This document shows, piece after piece, positions 1 through 7,394 of a stretch of 64,000 nt of DNA (positions are counted from its first letter, which is position 1; every line of letters starts with the position of its first letter). The notes below the pieces were generated by a model. The model was not told the origin of the DNA. It ran no database searches and was given only the letters and a program-made list of their open reading frames with translations. The stretch covers positions 372,001 through 436,000 of the forward strand of contig CBDDCC010000013.1 in NCBI GenBank assembly GCA_965225935.1, given 5' to 3'. The stretch is from CALJXB01 sp965225935 (lineage in GTDB: Bacteria; Pseudomonadota; Alphaproteobacteria; Kiloniellales; JAKSDN01). Made by a program: the position numbers and the translations under genes.

Positions 1-1
1 G

Positions 2-1321
2 GAGGAGGAGATCGACGCCACGGGCTGCGTCGTCGCGCCCGGCTTCATCGACGTGCACACCCACGACGACCGGGCGGCGCTCGCAACCCCCGGCATGGAC
101 TTCAAGGTCTCCCAAGGCGTCACTACGGTGATCGCCGGCAACTGCGGGGTCAGCCTGGCGCCCTTCAAGGCGGGGACCGGGCTGCCGGACCCCATCTCCC
201 TCCTGGGCGGGCCCGGCGACTTCTACCCGACGGTGGCGGCCTACCGCGAGGCGCTGGAGGCCTCGCCGCCGGCCTTGAACCTGGCGCTCCTCACCGGCCA
301 CGGCATGCTGAGGGTGGAGGCGCTGGGCGACGACTACGGCCGCGCCGCCGGACCGGCCGAGGTCGAGGCCATGGGCACGCGCCTCGCCGAGGCGCTCGAC
401 CAGGGCAGCCTGGGCCTCAGCAGCGGCCTGGGCTATCCCAACTCCGAGGCCGCCTCGACGGAGGAGGTGACCGGGCTCGCCCGGTGCATCTCGGACAAGA
501 CGAACGCGCTCTACGTCACCCATATGCGCGACGAAGGCGATCACGTGCTCGAGGCGCTGGAGGAGACCTTCGCCATCGGCCGCGACGCCCGACTGCCGGT
601 GGTGGTCTCCCACCACAAGTGCGCCGGGCCGAAGAACTACGGCCGCAGCCGGGAGACCATTGCCGCCATCGACGCGGCGGCCGAGCGGCAGGCGGTCGGC
701 CTCGACGTCTATCCCTACACGGCGAGCTCCACCGTGCTGCTGCAGGAGCATGTGGACGAGGCGACCGACGTCTTGATCGCCAACAGCGGGCCCTGCCCGG
801 AGGCGGCGGGCCGCTGGCTCGCCGACGTCGCGGCGGACTGGGGCTGCGAGCAGGAGGCGGCGGTGCGCCGATTGCGGCCGGCCGGCGCCATCTACTTCCA
901 GATGGCCGACGAGGATCTGGAGCGCATCCTCGCCTACCCGCGCACCATGGTGGGCTCCGACGGCCTGCCCGGCATGGCCCATCCCCACCCGCGCCTCTGG
1001 GGCACCTTCCCCCGGGTGCTGGGGCGCTACGTGCGCGAGAAGGGTCTGCTGCCGCTCGAAGCCGCGGTCCACCGCATGACCGGCCTCGCGGCCAAGACCT
1101 TCCGACTGAAGGAGCGGGGGCTCCTCAGGCCCGGCTGTTTCGCCGACTTGGTGGTCTTCGATCCGGCCAGCGTGATCGACCTGGCGACCTACGAGGAGCC
1201 CGAGCGGCCGGCCGCGGGCATCCGCGGCGTCTTCGTCAACGGCGCGCCGGTGTGGGGCGAGGCGGGTTCGAGTGGCGCGCGTCCCGGGCGATTTCTGGCG
1301 CGGGCCGAGGGGACGGCCTGA
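2..1321 (+). CDS. N-acyl-D-amino-acid deacylase (D-aminoacylase), 5' truncated
   Basis: Amidohydrolase-superfamily enzyme that removes the acyl group from N-acyl-D-amino acids in the cytoplasm. The open frame runs in from the left edge, so the N-terminal beta-sandwich is missing. The GTG at 53 lies inside the metal-binding motif and is not the start. Visible marks are the APGFIDVHTH metal motif, the NCGVSLAP segment with the cysteine typical of D-aminoacylases, an SHHKCAG segment, and the late SDGLPGMAHPHPRLWGTF block characteristic of the family. The C-terminus (GCFADLVVFDP) is the usual closing beta-sandwich. A glutathione transferase follows 46 bp downstream. Family assignment is firm; the side-chain preference cannot be read. 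Confidence 0.88.
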   Translation, partial: EEEIDATGCVVAPGFIDVHTHDDRAALATPGMDFKVSQGVTTVIAGNCGVSLAPFKAGTGLPDPISLLGGPGDFYPTVAAYREALEASPPALNLALLTGHGMLRVEALGDDYGRAAGPAEVEAMGTRLAEALDQGSLGLSSGLGYPNSEAASTEEVTGLARCISDKTNALYVTHMRDEGDHVLEALEETFAIGRDARLPVVVSHHKCAGPKNYGRSRETIAAIDAAAERQAVGLDVYPYTASSTVLLQEHVDEATDVLIANSGPCPEAAGRWLADVAADWGCEQEAAVRRLRPAGAIYFQMADEDLERILAYPRTMVGSDGLPGMAHPHPRLWGTFPRVLGRYVREKGLLPLEAAVHRMTGLAAKTFRLKERGLLRPGCFADLVVFDPASVIDLATYEEPERPAAGIRGVFVNGAPVWGEAGSSGARPGRFLARAEGTA

Positions 1322-1367
1322 GCGGCGAGCGAACGAATCGAAACGACGTAGAGGAACGGGCGAGACG

Positions 1368-1997
1368 ATGATCGATCTCTTCACCTGGGGCACGCCCAAC
1401 GGGCGCAAGGTCTCCATCATGCTGGAGGAGCTGGGCCTTCCCTACGAGACCCACGCCGTCAACATCGGGGCCGACGAGCAGTTCGAGCCGGCCTTCCTGG
1501 AGATCAGCCCTGGCGGCAAGATCCCCGCCATCGTCGACCGCGACACCGGCACCTCCCTCATGCAGTCGGGGGCGATCCTGCTCTACTTGGCGGAGAAGAC
1601 CGGCAAGCTGATGCCCAGCGACGAGAAGGCGCGCTGGCAAGCGATGGAATGGCTCATGTGGCAGATGGGCGACCTGGGACCCATGCTCGGCCAGGCCCAC
1701 CACTTCCTCAAGCACAACGAGGGCAAGGCGCCCTACGCCGAGACCCGCTATCACGAGATCGCCGAGCGCCTCTATGGCGTGCTCGACCGGCGACTCGAAG
1801 GCCGTGCGTTCATCGTGGACGACTATTCGGTCGCCGACATCGCCACTTGGCCCTGGATCTCCCGCTTCGAATGGCACCGCGTCGATCTCGCCTCTTTCCC
1901 CAACGTGGCACGCTGGTACCGCGAGATCGCGGCCCGACCGGCGGTCGAGGCCGGCTACCACGTGCCCCGCAAGCTGAACGAGATTCCCATGCCGTGA
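1368..1997 (+). CDS. Glutathione S-transferase, Nu-class (YfcG/YghU-like)
   Basis: A 209-residue thioredoxin-fold plus helical-domain protein. The N-terminus LFTWGTPNGRKVSIMLEEL is the signature of the Nu-class (YfcG/YghU/Ure2p-like) transferases, where the Thr-Pro-Asn stretch replaces the catalytic Tyr or Ser and the known members act mainly as glutathione-dependent disulfide reductases. The C-terminal all-helical domain includes SVADIATWPWISRFEW, the N-capping/hydrophobic-staple region. The frame stays open further upstream, but the ATG at 1368 has a GAGGAAC ribosome site and matches the family N-terminus. It may be co-transcribed with the deacylase; the substrate is unknown. Confidence 0.9.
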   Translation: MIDLFTWGTPNGRKVSIMLEELGLPYETHAVNIGADEQFEPAFLEISPGGKIPAIVDRDTGTSLMQSGAILLYLAEKTGKLMPSDEKARWQAMEWLMWQMGDLGPMLGQAHHFLKHNEGKAPYAETRYHEIAERLYGVLDRRLEGRAFIVDDYSVADIATWPWISRFEWHRVDLASFPNVARWYREIAARPAVEAGYHVPRKLNEIPMP

Positions 1998-2046
1998 GCG
2001 CGGGCGCGGCGCGGGACGCCGGGGACGGCCTGAAGAAAGCTACATC

Positions 2047-3030
2047 GTGAAGCGCGCGCTCGACGAGGTCTGGAGAGTTCTGCCGATCTTGGGGCCGGTC
2101 CTCGTCATGGCCGTCGCCGTCGCGGTCTTTCACTTGGTCAACCGGGCGCCCCTGCCGGCAGGCTTCGTGGGGGAGGCGGCCTCCTTCGACAACGCCATCC
2201 GGGCCGGCGAGTGGCGGGCACGCTTCCTCTGGGAGGCGACGCTGATCCTGCTCGCGGTCTCGGCGCTCGCCACCATCTTGCTCGCCGGCTGGGTGTTCCG
2301 GCATCTATTGGAGGAGCCCCGTCGGCGGCCGGTGCTGCTCTGGGTGCTCGCTTTCTCGGTAGTCGGCTTCTTGGCGGCGGCGCGCAGCGACGTCTCCTTC
2401 CGCTTCACCGAGGCCGGGATGTTGGGGCCGACCCTCGGCGCTTTCGCCGACGGCACCGGCGCCATCTTCTCCCTCGACGCCTTCGAGTGGACGCGCATGG
2501 TCTCCAACGGCCTGGTCGCCGTCGCCACCGTCTTCCTCGCCTTCGCGGTCATGTCCTGCAGCACCCTGGCGCCCTCGGCGGAGGTGGAGGCCGGCGCGGG
2601 CGAGGCCCAGGTCCGGCGCCTCGGGGCGCGGCTCAGGGCCACGAGCGCGCTGCTCTACGCCGGGACCCTGGTGCTGGTGGTCCTGGTGCTCTCAATGGTG
2701 GCCTGGCTGCGCTGGCCCGCCGCCCTCCTCGCCGACCCCGACGCCCAGGAACGGGTGCGCCAGGTGGGGCTCGGCCTCAGCCTCTACTGGGGCACCGCCT
2801 TCTCCCTGGTGCTGGCGGCCATCTACCTGCCGGCGGCCTGGTACCTCAGGGCCGAGACCTACCTGCTGGCCGAGCGCGCGACCGGCGGCGGCACCCCCGC
2901 CCAGCAGGAGGCCTGGATCGGCGAGCGCGGCCTCGGCCTGTCGCTCGCCGCGCAGGTCTCGCGACTGGCAGCGCTCGCGGGACCCTTGGTCGCCGGCGCC
3001 CTGCCGTCGCTGCAGACCCTGCTGGCCTGA
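2047..3030 (+). CDS. Multi-pass membrane protein, function unknown
   Basis: A 327-residue protein starting at GTG 2047, 49 bp after the glutathione transferase stop. About seven hydrophobic segments are visible, near residues 11-31, 60-80, 92-110, 153-172, 200-222, 245-265 and 305-325, separated by short charged loops. An acidic, arginine-containing loop (about residues 176-198) probably faces the cytoplasm. I do not recognise the family and see no catalytic or transporter motif. It runs toward, and ends 45 bp before, the oppositely oriented flavoprotein gene. Coding is supported by length, amphipathic organisation and GC-rich third positions. Confidence 0.65.
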   Translation: MKRALDEVWRVLPILGPVLVMAVAVAVFHLVNRAPLPAGFVGEAASFDNAIRAGEWRARFLWEATLILLAVSALATILLAGWVFRHLLEEPRRRPVLLWVLAFSVVGFLAAARSDVSFRFTEAGMLGPTLGAFADGTGAIFSLDAFEWTRMVSNGLVAVATVFLAFAVMSCSTLAPSAEVEAGAGEAQVRRLGARLRATSALLYAGTLVLVVLVLSMVAWLRWPAALLADPDAQERVRQVGLGLSLYWGTAFSLVLAAIYLPAAWYLRAETYLLAERATGGGTPAQQEAWIGERGLGLSLAAQVSRLAALAGPLVAGALPSLQTLLA

Positions 3031-3075
3031 GGGGCTTTCGAGCCTGTCCCAGTCTCCGGCTTGCGGCCCTCGTCG

Positions 3076-4425
3076 TCACAACATGTGCTTGATATCGGAG
3101 GCGAAGGTCGGATAGCCGTAGACCGCGTCCGACAGACCCTCGGCCGTCACGCCGTGGCGCATGGCGAACGCGAAGAGGTGGATGATCTCTTCGCCGCCGT
3201 GGCCGACCAGATGGGCGCCCAGGATTCTGCCGCTCCCCGTCTCCGTCAGCACCTTGGAGTAGGCGACGCTTTCGGCATGGGTCGCCGACGAGCGCCAGGT
3301 GGCGAGGTCGTTGGCCTTGACCTCGAAGTCGAGCCCCTGCTGGCGCGCCTCTTCCTCGCTCAGGCCCACGCTCGCCAAGGCCGGCACGGTGTAGATGTTG
3401 GCCGGCACGGAGCCGTAGTCCGGGACCTGCGGCGTGTCGTCCAGGATGTTGTGGGCGATCACTCTGCCTTCGTAGCTGGCGACCGGCGAGAGCTGGGCCG
3501 AGGACCAGAGGGCGTCGCCGCCGACGAAGACCCGTGGGTTGGAGATGCTGCGCAGGTGATCGTCGACCAGGATGCGCGTCCCCTTGTGTTCGATCTCGCC
3601 GACGGCGAGATCCAGCCCGTCCAGATCGGGGACGCGTCCCGTGCCGTTGGCGACCTGGGCGGCGGTCAGGCTTTTCACCTCTCCGTTGTGCTCGAAACGG
3701 ACCGTCAGGCCACCGTCGGCGGGCACGATCTCCTGCACCGTCACCCCGGTCAGGATGTCGATCCCGATGCGCGCGCTCTCCTTGTGGATCTCCGCGACCG
3801 CGTCGGCCTCGGTGCGCGGCAGCAGGCGCGGGAGGGCCTCAAGGATCGTGACCTTGGTGCCGGCGCGCGCGTAGACATGGGAGAACTCGAGCGCGATCAC
3901 GCCGCCGCCGATGAAGATGAGGGACTCGGGCAGCTCGCGCCGCTCCAGGATCTCCTCGCTGGTGATCAGGTGCTCGGCGCCGGGGATCGGCAGCGGGCGC
4001 GGCTTGGAGCCCGTGGCGATCACGATCGTGCCGGCCTCGATGCGCCGGCCGTCGACCTCGACGGCGTCGCGGGCGACGAAGCGGGCCCGCCCTTTGATCA
4101 GCTCGACGCCGCGATCCGCCAGGCTTTTCTCGAAGGCCTCGGGCACACCTTCGACGAAACCGCGTTCGCGTTCGATCAGCCCGGCCCAGTCCAGCTTCGC
4201 TGGTCCGACCTCGATGTGATGGTGAGGCGCGCGCTCGATCTGATGCAGCACCTGTGCGGCCGCCACCAGAACCTTCTTGGGGACGCAGCCGCGCAGCGGG
4301 CAGGTGCCGCCCACGTCCCGGGATTCCACCATGGCCACCGACTTGCCGGCGGCTGCAAGCGGCCCGGCCGCGCCCATTCCGGCGTTGCCGCTGCCGAGGA
4401 TCAAGGTGTCGTAGCGTTTGCTCAT
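3076..4425 (-). CDS. FAD-dependent pyridine nucleotide-disulfide oxidoreductase family protein, atypical active site
   Basis: A 449-residue member of the glutathione reductase/lipoamide dehydrogenase family. It has an FAD Rossmann motif near residue 10 (LILGSGNAGMGAA), the redox pair Cys42-x4-Cys47 in GGTCPLRGCVPKK, a second Rossmann fold (FIGGGVIALEFSHVYARAG) and the C-terminal dimerisation domain. The C-terminal HPTxxE catalytic motif reads YPTFAS (Tyr438 to Ser443), so the His-Glu pair that activates the thiol in classical members is absent. The ATG at 4425 overlaps the preceding stop in an ATGA arrangement, indicating translational coupling. It is the last gene of a four-gene cassette with an AhpD-like protein. 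The substrate is not predictable; a low-molecular-weight disulfide is one possibility. Confidence 0.85.
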   Translation of the reverse strand: MSKRYDTLILGSGNAGMGAAGPLAAAGKSVAMVESRDVGGTCPLRGCVPKKVLVAAAQVLHQIERAPHHHIEVGPAKLDWAGLIERERGFVEGVPEAFEKSLADRGVELIKGRARFVARDAVEVDGRRIEAGTIVIATGSKPRPLPIPGAEHLITSEEILERRELPESLIFIGGGVIALEFSHVYARAGTKVTILEALPRLLPRTEADAVAEIHKESARIGIDILTGVTVQEIVPADGGLTVRFEHNGEVKSLTAAQVANGTGRVPDLDGLDLAVGEIEHKGTRILVDDHLRSISNPRVFVGGDALWSSAQLSPVASYEGRVIAHNILDDTPQVPDYGSVPANIYTVPALASVGLSEEEARQQGLDFEVKANDLATWRSSATHAESVAYSKVLTETGSGRILGAHLVGHGGEEIIHLFAFAMRHGVTAEGLSDAVYGYPTFASDIKHML

Positions 4426-5060
4426 GTCTTCGCCTCCGCTGTCTCGGGGCCGGTTTTCCGGCCGCGCAGGTTTGCGATTTCCGCTTCCAGCTCGGCGATG
4501 CGCGCCTGGAGCGGCGCGACCGCATGGGCCACCTCCGTGGCCGTGAAGCGGGGTGTGATGTGTTGCGGGCAGTTCACGTCCCAGGCCTCGATCCGGAACA
4601 GGATAGCGCGTTCGGGCCGGCCCTCGTAGCCGGTCTCGGTGAGGCGCGCCAAGAGCTCCGGGTCGTCCTCCACCACCTGCGCGCGGCCCCAGATCTTGAT
4701 CCGGCGTCGGTTGGGGTAGTCCATCAGAAAGATGTGGGCCTTGTCGTTCTCCGACAGGTTGCCCAGGGTGATGTACTGGCGGTTGCCGCCGAAGTCTGCG
4801 AAGGCGAGGCTGCGTTCGTCCACGACCTTGAGGAAGCCCGGGGGACCGCCGCGGTGCTGGATATAGGGCTGGCCGGCGGCGTTGGCCGTGGCGAAGTAGA
4901 AGGAGTCCCGTACCGCCAGGAAGGCCGCCAGGTCGGGCGTCACCCGGTCCTGCCAGTCGCGCTTCTCCGTGGCTCTCGCATAGGCGGCGCGCGAGCCGCG
5001 CTGCGCCTGCGCCGCCTTGACGGCCGGCGTGAAGGCGATGTCGCTGACCTTCTGCTCCAT
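4422..5060 (-). CDS. Pyridoxamine 5'-phosphate oxidase-like flavin-binding protein
   Basis: A 212-residue split-barrel FMN-binding protein. The core DSFYFATANAAGQPYIQHRG, followed by DFGGNRQYITLGNLSEN and FLMDYPNRRRIKIWGRAQV, is the usual pattern of PNPOx-like putative flavin reductases/oxidases. The last 40 residues form a probable coiled-coil tail (VAPLQARIAELEAEIANLRG). The start at 5060 is preferred over an upstream in-frame one because a purine-rich ribosome site (AGAAGGGAG) precedes it. The stop overlaps the flavoprotein start by 4 nt. It belongs to the cassette divergent from the TetR gene. The substrate is unknown. Confidence 0.85.
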   Translation of the reverse strand: MEQKVSDIAFTPAVKAAQAQRGSRAAYARATEKRDWQDRVTPDLAAFLAVRDSFYFATANAAGQPYIQHRGGPPGFLKVVDERSLAFADFGGNRQYITLGNLSENDKAHIFLMDYPNRRRIKIWGRAQVVEDDPELLARLTETGYEGRPERAILFRIEAWDVNCPQHITPRFTATEVAHAVAPLQARIAELEAEIANLRGRKTGPETAEAKT

Positions 5061-5089
5061 GGCGCGGAACTCCCTTCTCCTGGCCGGAC

Positions 5090-5758
5090 TCAAACCGCCG
5101 GCGCGGCCGCGACCTCCCGGTCGTGGCGGTAGAGGTCAAAGGCCTGCTCGTACTCCATGATGCGGGCGACCTCGCGCCGGAACGCCTCGTCATAGCCGGC
5201 CCGCTCCAGCAGGTGGAAGCCCATCTCCATGCCGCTGGCGATGCCGCCTGCGGTGACGATGCGCCCGGCGTCGACCACCCGGGCCCGCGAGATCTCGGCT
5301 TTGGGGGCGATCACCGCCAGCCGGTCGATCGGCACCTGGCCCATGCCGGAGGCTTCGAGGCGGTCAGGCTCCTTGCGGTTGGTCGCCTTCAGTCCGTCCA
5401 GGAGGCCCATCTGGCCGTAGATCCAGGAGCCGGTGCAGACGCTGGTCAACAGGGTCTCTCCCGGCAGGGCGCGGATGAAGCGGTGCAGGTTGGCGTTGTA
5501 GGTCTCCTGGCGCGTGCCGAAGCCGCCGGGGATCAGGAAGGCGTCCATCGCCGGCTGGTCGGCGAAGGCGTAGTTGGGCAGCACGGTGAAGCCGGCCTGG
5601 GTCTGCACCGGGCGCTGGCTCTCGGCGACCAGAAAAGCGTCGAGCGCGGGATCGAGCCGCCGGGCGACCGAAAAGACGCCGTAGGGCGCCGCGAAGTCGA
5701 CCACCTCGGCGTCCTTGAAGACGTAGACGCCGAGGCGAAATCCGGGCTTGTGGGGCAT
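5090..5758 (-). CDS. DJ-1/PfpI family protein
   Basis: A 222-residue class I glutamine-amidotransferase-like protein of the DJ-1/PfpI superfamily. The nucleophile elbow is LLTSVCTGSWIYGQMG with Cys108, preceded by LIPGGFGTRQE. It resembles the N-terminal domain of GlxA-type regulators and isonitrile hydratases, but there is no AraC-type DNA-binding domain, so it is probably an enzyme (hydratase, glyoxalase or chaperone-like). The ATG at 5758 has an AAGGAAC ribosome site. It lies 29 bp upstream of the PNPOx-like gene and 52 bp downstream of the AhpD-like gene in one transcription direction. Confidence 0.87.
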   Translation of the reverse strand: MPHKPGFRLGVYVFKDAEVVDFAAPYGVFSVARRLDPALDAFLVAESQRPVQTQAGFTVLPNYAFADQPAMDAFLIPGGFGTRQETYNANLHRFIRALPGETLLTSVCTGSWIYGQMGLLDGLKATNRKEPDRLEASGMGQVPIDRLAVIAPKAEISRARVVDAGRIVTAGGIASGMEMGFHLLERAGYDEAFRREVARIMEYEQAFDLYRHDREVAAAPAV

Positions 5759-5810
5759 GGCGCAGGTTCCTTGCGGTTGGGGACCGGGAGGGGGTGGCCG
5801 GACTGCCGTC

Positions 5811-6359
5811 TCAGGCCGCGGCTTGCCGGGGCTCCACCAGGGGGAAGTCCACTTCGGTCTCGCTGGCGATGTTGAAGAGGTTGGTGAAGAAGTTGAGGGC
5901 GACAACCGCAATGATCTCGGCCATCTCGCCGTCGCTCACGCCCGCGAGGCGCAGCGCCGCGATCTCGGTGTCGCTCACCCGGCCGCGTCGTTCGGTCAAG
6001 GCTGCGGCGAAGTCGAGGACGGCGTCGAGGCGCGGATCGGCCGAGCGCCCGTCCAGGTTGGCGGCCAGCTCGTCGGCCGGCACCCCGAGGCCACGGCCGA
6101 CCGCCGTGTGGGCCGAGGCGCAGTAGCGGCAGCCGTTGATCCCGGCCACCGTCAGTGCAAGGGCCTCTCGGGTCTTGGCGTCCAGACGGCCGCCGGCGAG
6201 CGCCTGGCTGAAGCCGAGATAGGCCGCCAGCACGGCCGGCGCGTTGGCCATGGCACGGGTCATGTTGGGGGTGACGCCCAGCTTCTCCTGCACGGCGTCG
6301 AGGAGGATCTTGGCTTTGCCGTCGGCCTCGGCCGGATCGACGAGGGGAATACGGTTCAT
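5811..6359 (-). CDS. AhpD-like carboxymuconolactone decarboxylase family protein
   Basis: A 182-residue all-helical protein. It carries the AhpD-family redox site GCRYCASAH (Cys77, Cys80, His84), with an upstream Glu in REALALTVAGING. In AhpD this CxxC pair reduces peroxides or relays electrons from a dihydrolipoamide dehydrogenase-type flavoprotein, and such a flavoprotein is the last gene of this same cassette. The ATG at 6359 has an AAGGAAGG ribosome site. It is the first gene after a well-formed promoter overlapped by a palindromic operator, so the cassette is probably repressed by the divergent TetR protein. Confidence 0.88.
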   Translation of the reverse strand: MNRIPLVDPAEADGKAKILLDAVQEKLGVTPNMTRAMANAPAVLAAYLGFSQALAGGRLDAKTREALALTVAGINGCRYCASAHTAVGRGLGVPADELAANLDGRSADPRLDAVLDFAAALTERRGRVSDTEIAALRLAGVSDGEMAEIIAVVALNFFTNLFNIASETEVDFPLVEPRQAAA

Positions 6360-6452
6360 GTGCTGGCCTTCCTTGGTTTTGGCGGCGGCTCCGCCTCGCC
6401 GCGCGTTGAGCGGTTTTCGATGCCTCGGATGGATCTCGTGGTTGCGAGGTCG

Positions 6453-6478
6453 ATATATAGACAGTACGGTCTGTATAT
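6453..6478. promoter_or_regulatory. Palindromic operator, probable TetR-family binding site
   Basis: A 26-bp inverted repeat centred at 6465/6466, with core AGACaGTACgGTCT and TATA-rich flanks. Twenty-two of 26 positions pair; the mismatched pairs are 6458/6473 and 6463/6468. Size, symmetry and position between divergent genes are typical of TetR-family operators. The protein encoded at 6683 is the obvious candidate ligand. Confidence 0.72.
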
Positions 6479-6482
6479 GCAA
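6454..6482 (-). promoter_or_regulatory. Sigma-70-type promoter of the redox cassette
   Basis: Read on the minus strand, TTGCAT (6482-6477) and TATATA (6459-6454) are separated by exactly 17 bp. Transcription would start near 6447, about 90 bp before the AhpD-like ATG. The palindrome 6453-6478 covers the spacer and the -10 box, so a bound repressor would block polymerase. Confidence 0.7.
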
Positions 6483-6682
6483 GTGCTCAAAATGGAAAAT
6501 CCGGTCTGATTGGCCGCCCAATGATTATATAATTGATTTTCAAGTTAAATATTAGACTAGATCTGGATTTTCGTTGGCCGGTGTGGTTGGTATCCGGCTC
6601 CGTGGAGGCGAGTTGTCCTTGACTTGGGCAATTTTCATAGACAAGTTTGTACAGGTACGGAATCGTAGGATTGGAACGAGCG

Positions 6683-7252
6683 ATGGCACGCGGACGGCGC
6701 GATCATCTGGTGGACACGGCCCTCGAGCTGTTCGCCCGGGAGGGCTACCACGCGACCGGCATCGACCGCATCCTGGCCGAGGCCGGGGTCGCCAAGATGA
6801 CCCTCTACAATCACTTCAGGTCCAAGGACGAGCTGATCCTGGCGGTCCTGCGGCTGCGCGACGAGCGCTTCCGCAACTGGTTCATGCGCTTCGTGGAATC
6901 CCGCGCCAAGGCGCCGCGCGACCGGCTGCTCGTGCTGTTCGACGCCCTGGCGGCCTGGTTCGCCGAGCCCGATTTTCGCGGCTGCATGTTCATCAACGCC
7001 GCCAGCGAGTTCGCCGACCCGGAGGATCCCATCCGCGGCGCGTGCACCGAGCACAAGCGACTGATCCTCAATTACATTCGCGAACTGGCGCGGGACGCCG
7101 GTGCCGCCGACCCCCAGGCGCTCGCCGAGGGGCTCAACCTGCTGGCCGAGGGGGCCATCGTCATGGCCCAGGTGGGCGGCGACCGGGAGGCGGCCCGGAA
7201 GGCCAAGCGGGCGGCCCAGGTCCTGATCGACGCGGCCCTGAGACCCAATTGA
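6683..7252 (+). CDS. TetR family transcriptional regulator
   Basis: A 189-residue repressor with an N-terminal helix-turn-helix: ALELFAREGYHATGIDRIL, then AEAGVAKMTLYNHFRSKDEL, the TetR_N pattern. The C-terminal helical domain contains a cysteine (RGCMFINAASEF) that could sense electrophiles or oxidants, but this is speculative. The start at 6683 (MARGRR) is chosen because it places the HTH at the usual distance; the upstream sequence (GGAACGAG) is a moderate ribosome site. It is divergent from the redox cassette with a palindromic operator between them, so local repression is likely. Confidence 0.9.
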   Translation: MARGRRDHLVDTALELFAREGYHATGIDRILAEAGVAKMTLYNHFRSKDELILAVLRLRDERFRNWFMRFVESRAKAPRDRLLVLFDALAAWFAEPDFRGCMFINAASEFADPEDPIRGACTEHKRLILNYIRELARDAGAADPQALAEGLNLLAEGAIVMAQVGGDREAARKAKRAAQVLIDAALRPN

Positions 7253-7394
7253 TCCCCGGACGGCCCCGGGGCCGGCGAGGCGGGCGCGCGTCCGAGCCGG
7301 CCGAACCAGCGCAGCGGCGCGCCTTGCCCGCCATTTGACGATTTGTTAGGCAGGGCAGGGATAGAGCTCCTTCGCGGCCGAAGGACCGAGACCC

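Noticed and set aside
6636..6665. A second operator copy close to the tetR start (TAGACAAGTTTGTACA)
   Set aside because: Only a short imperfect dyad is shared with the 6453-6478 palindrome, too weak to list as a site.
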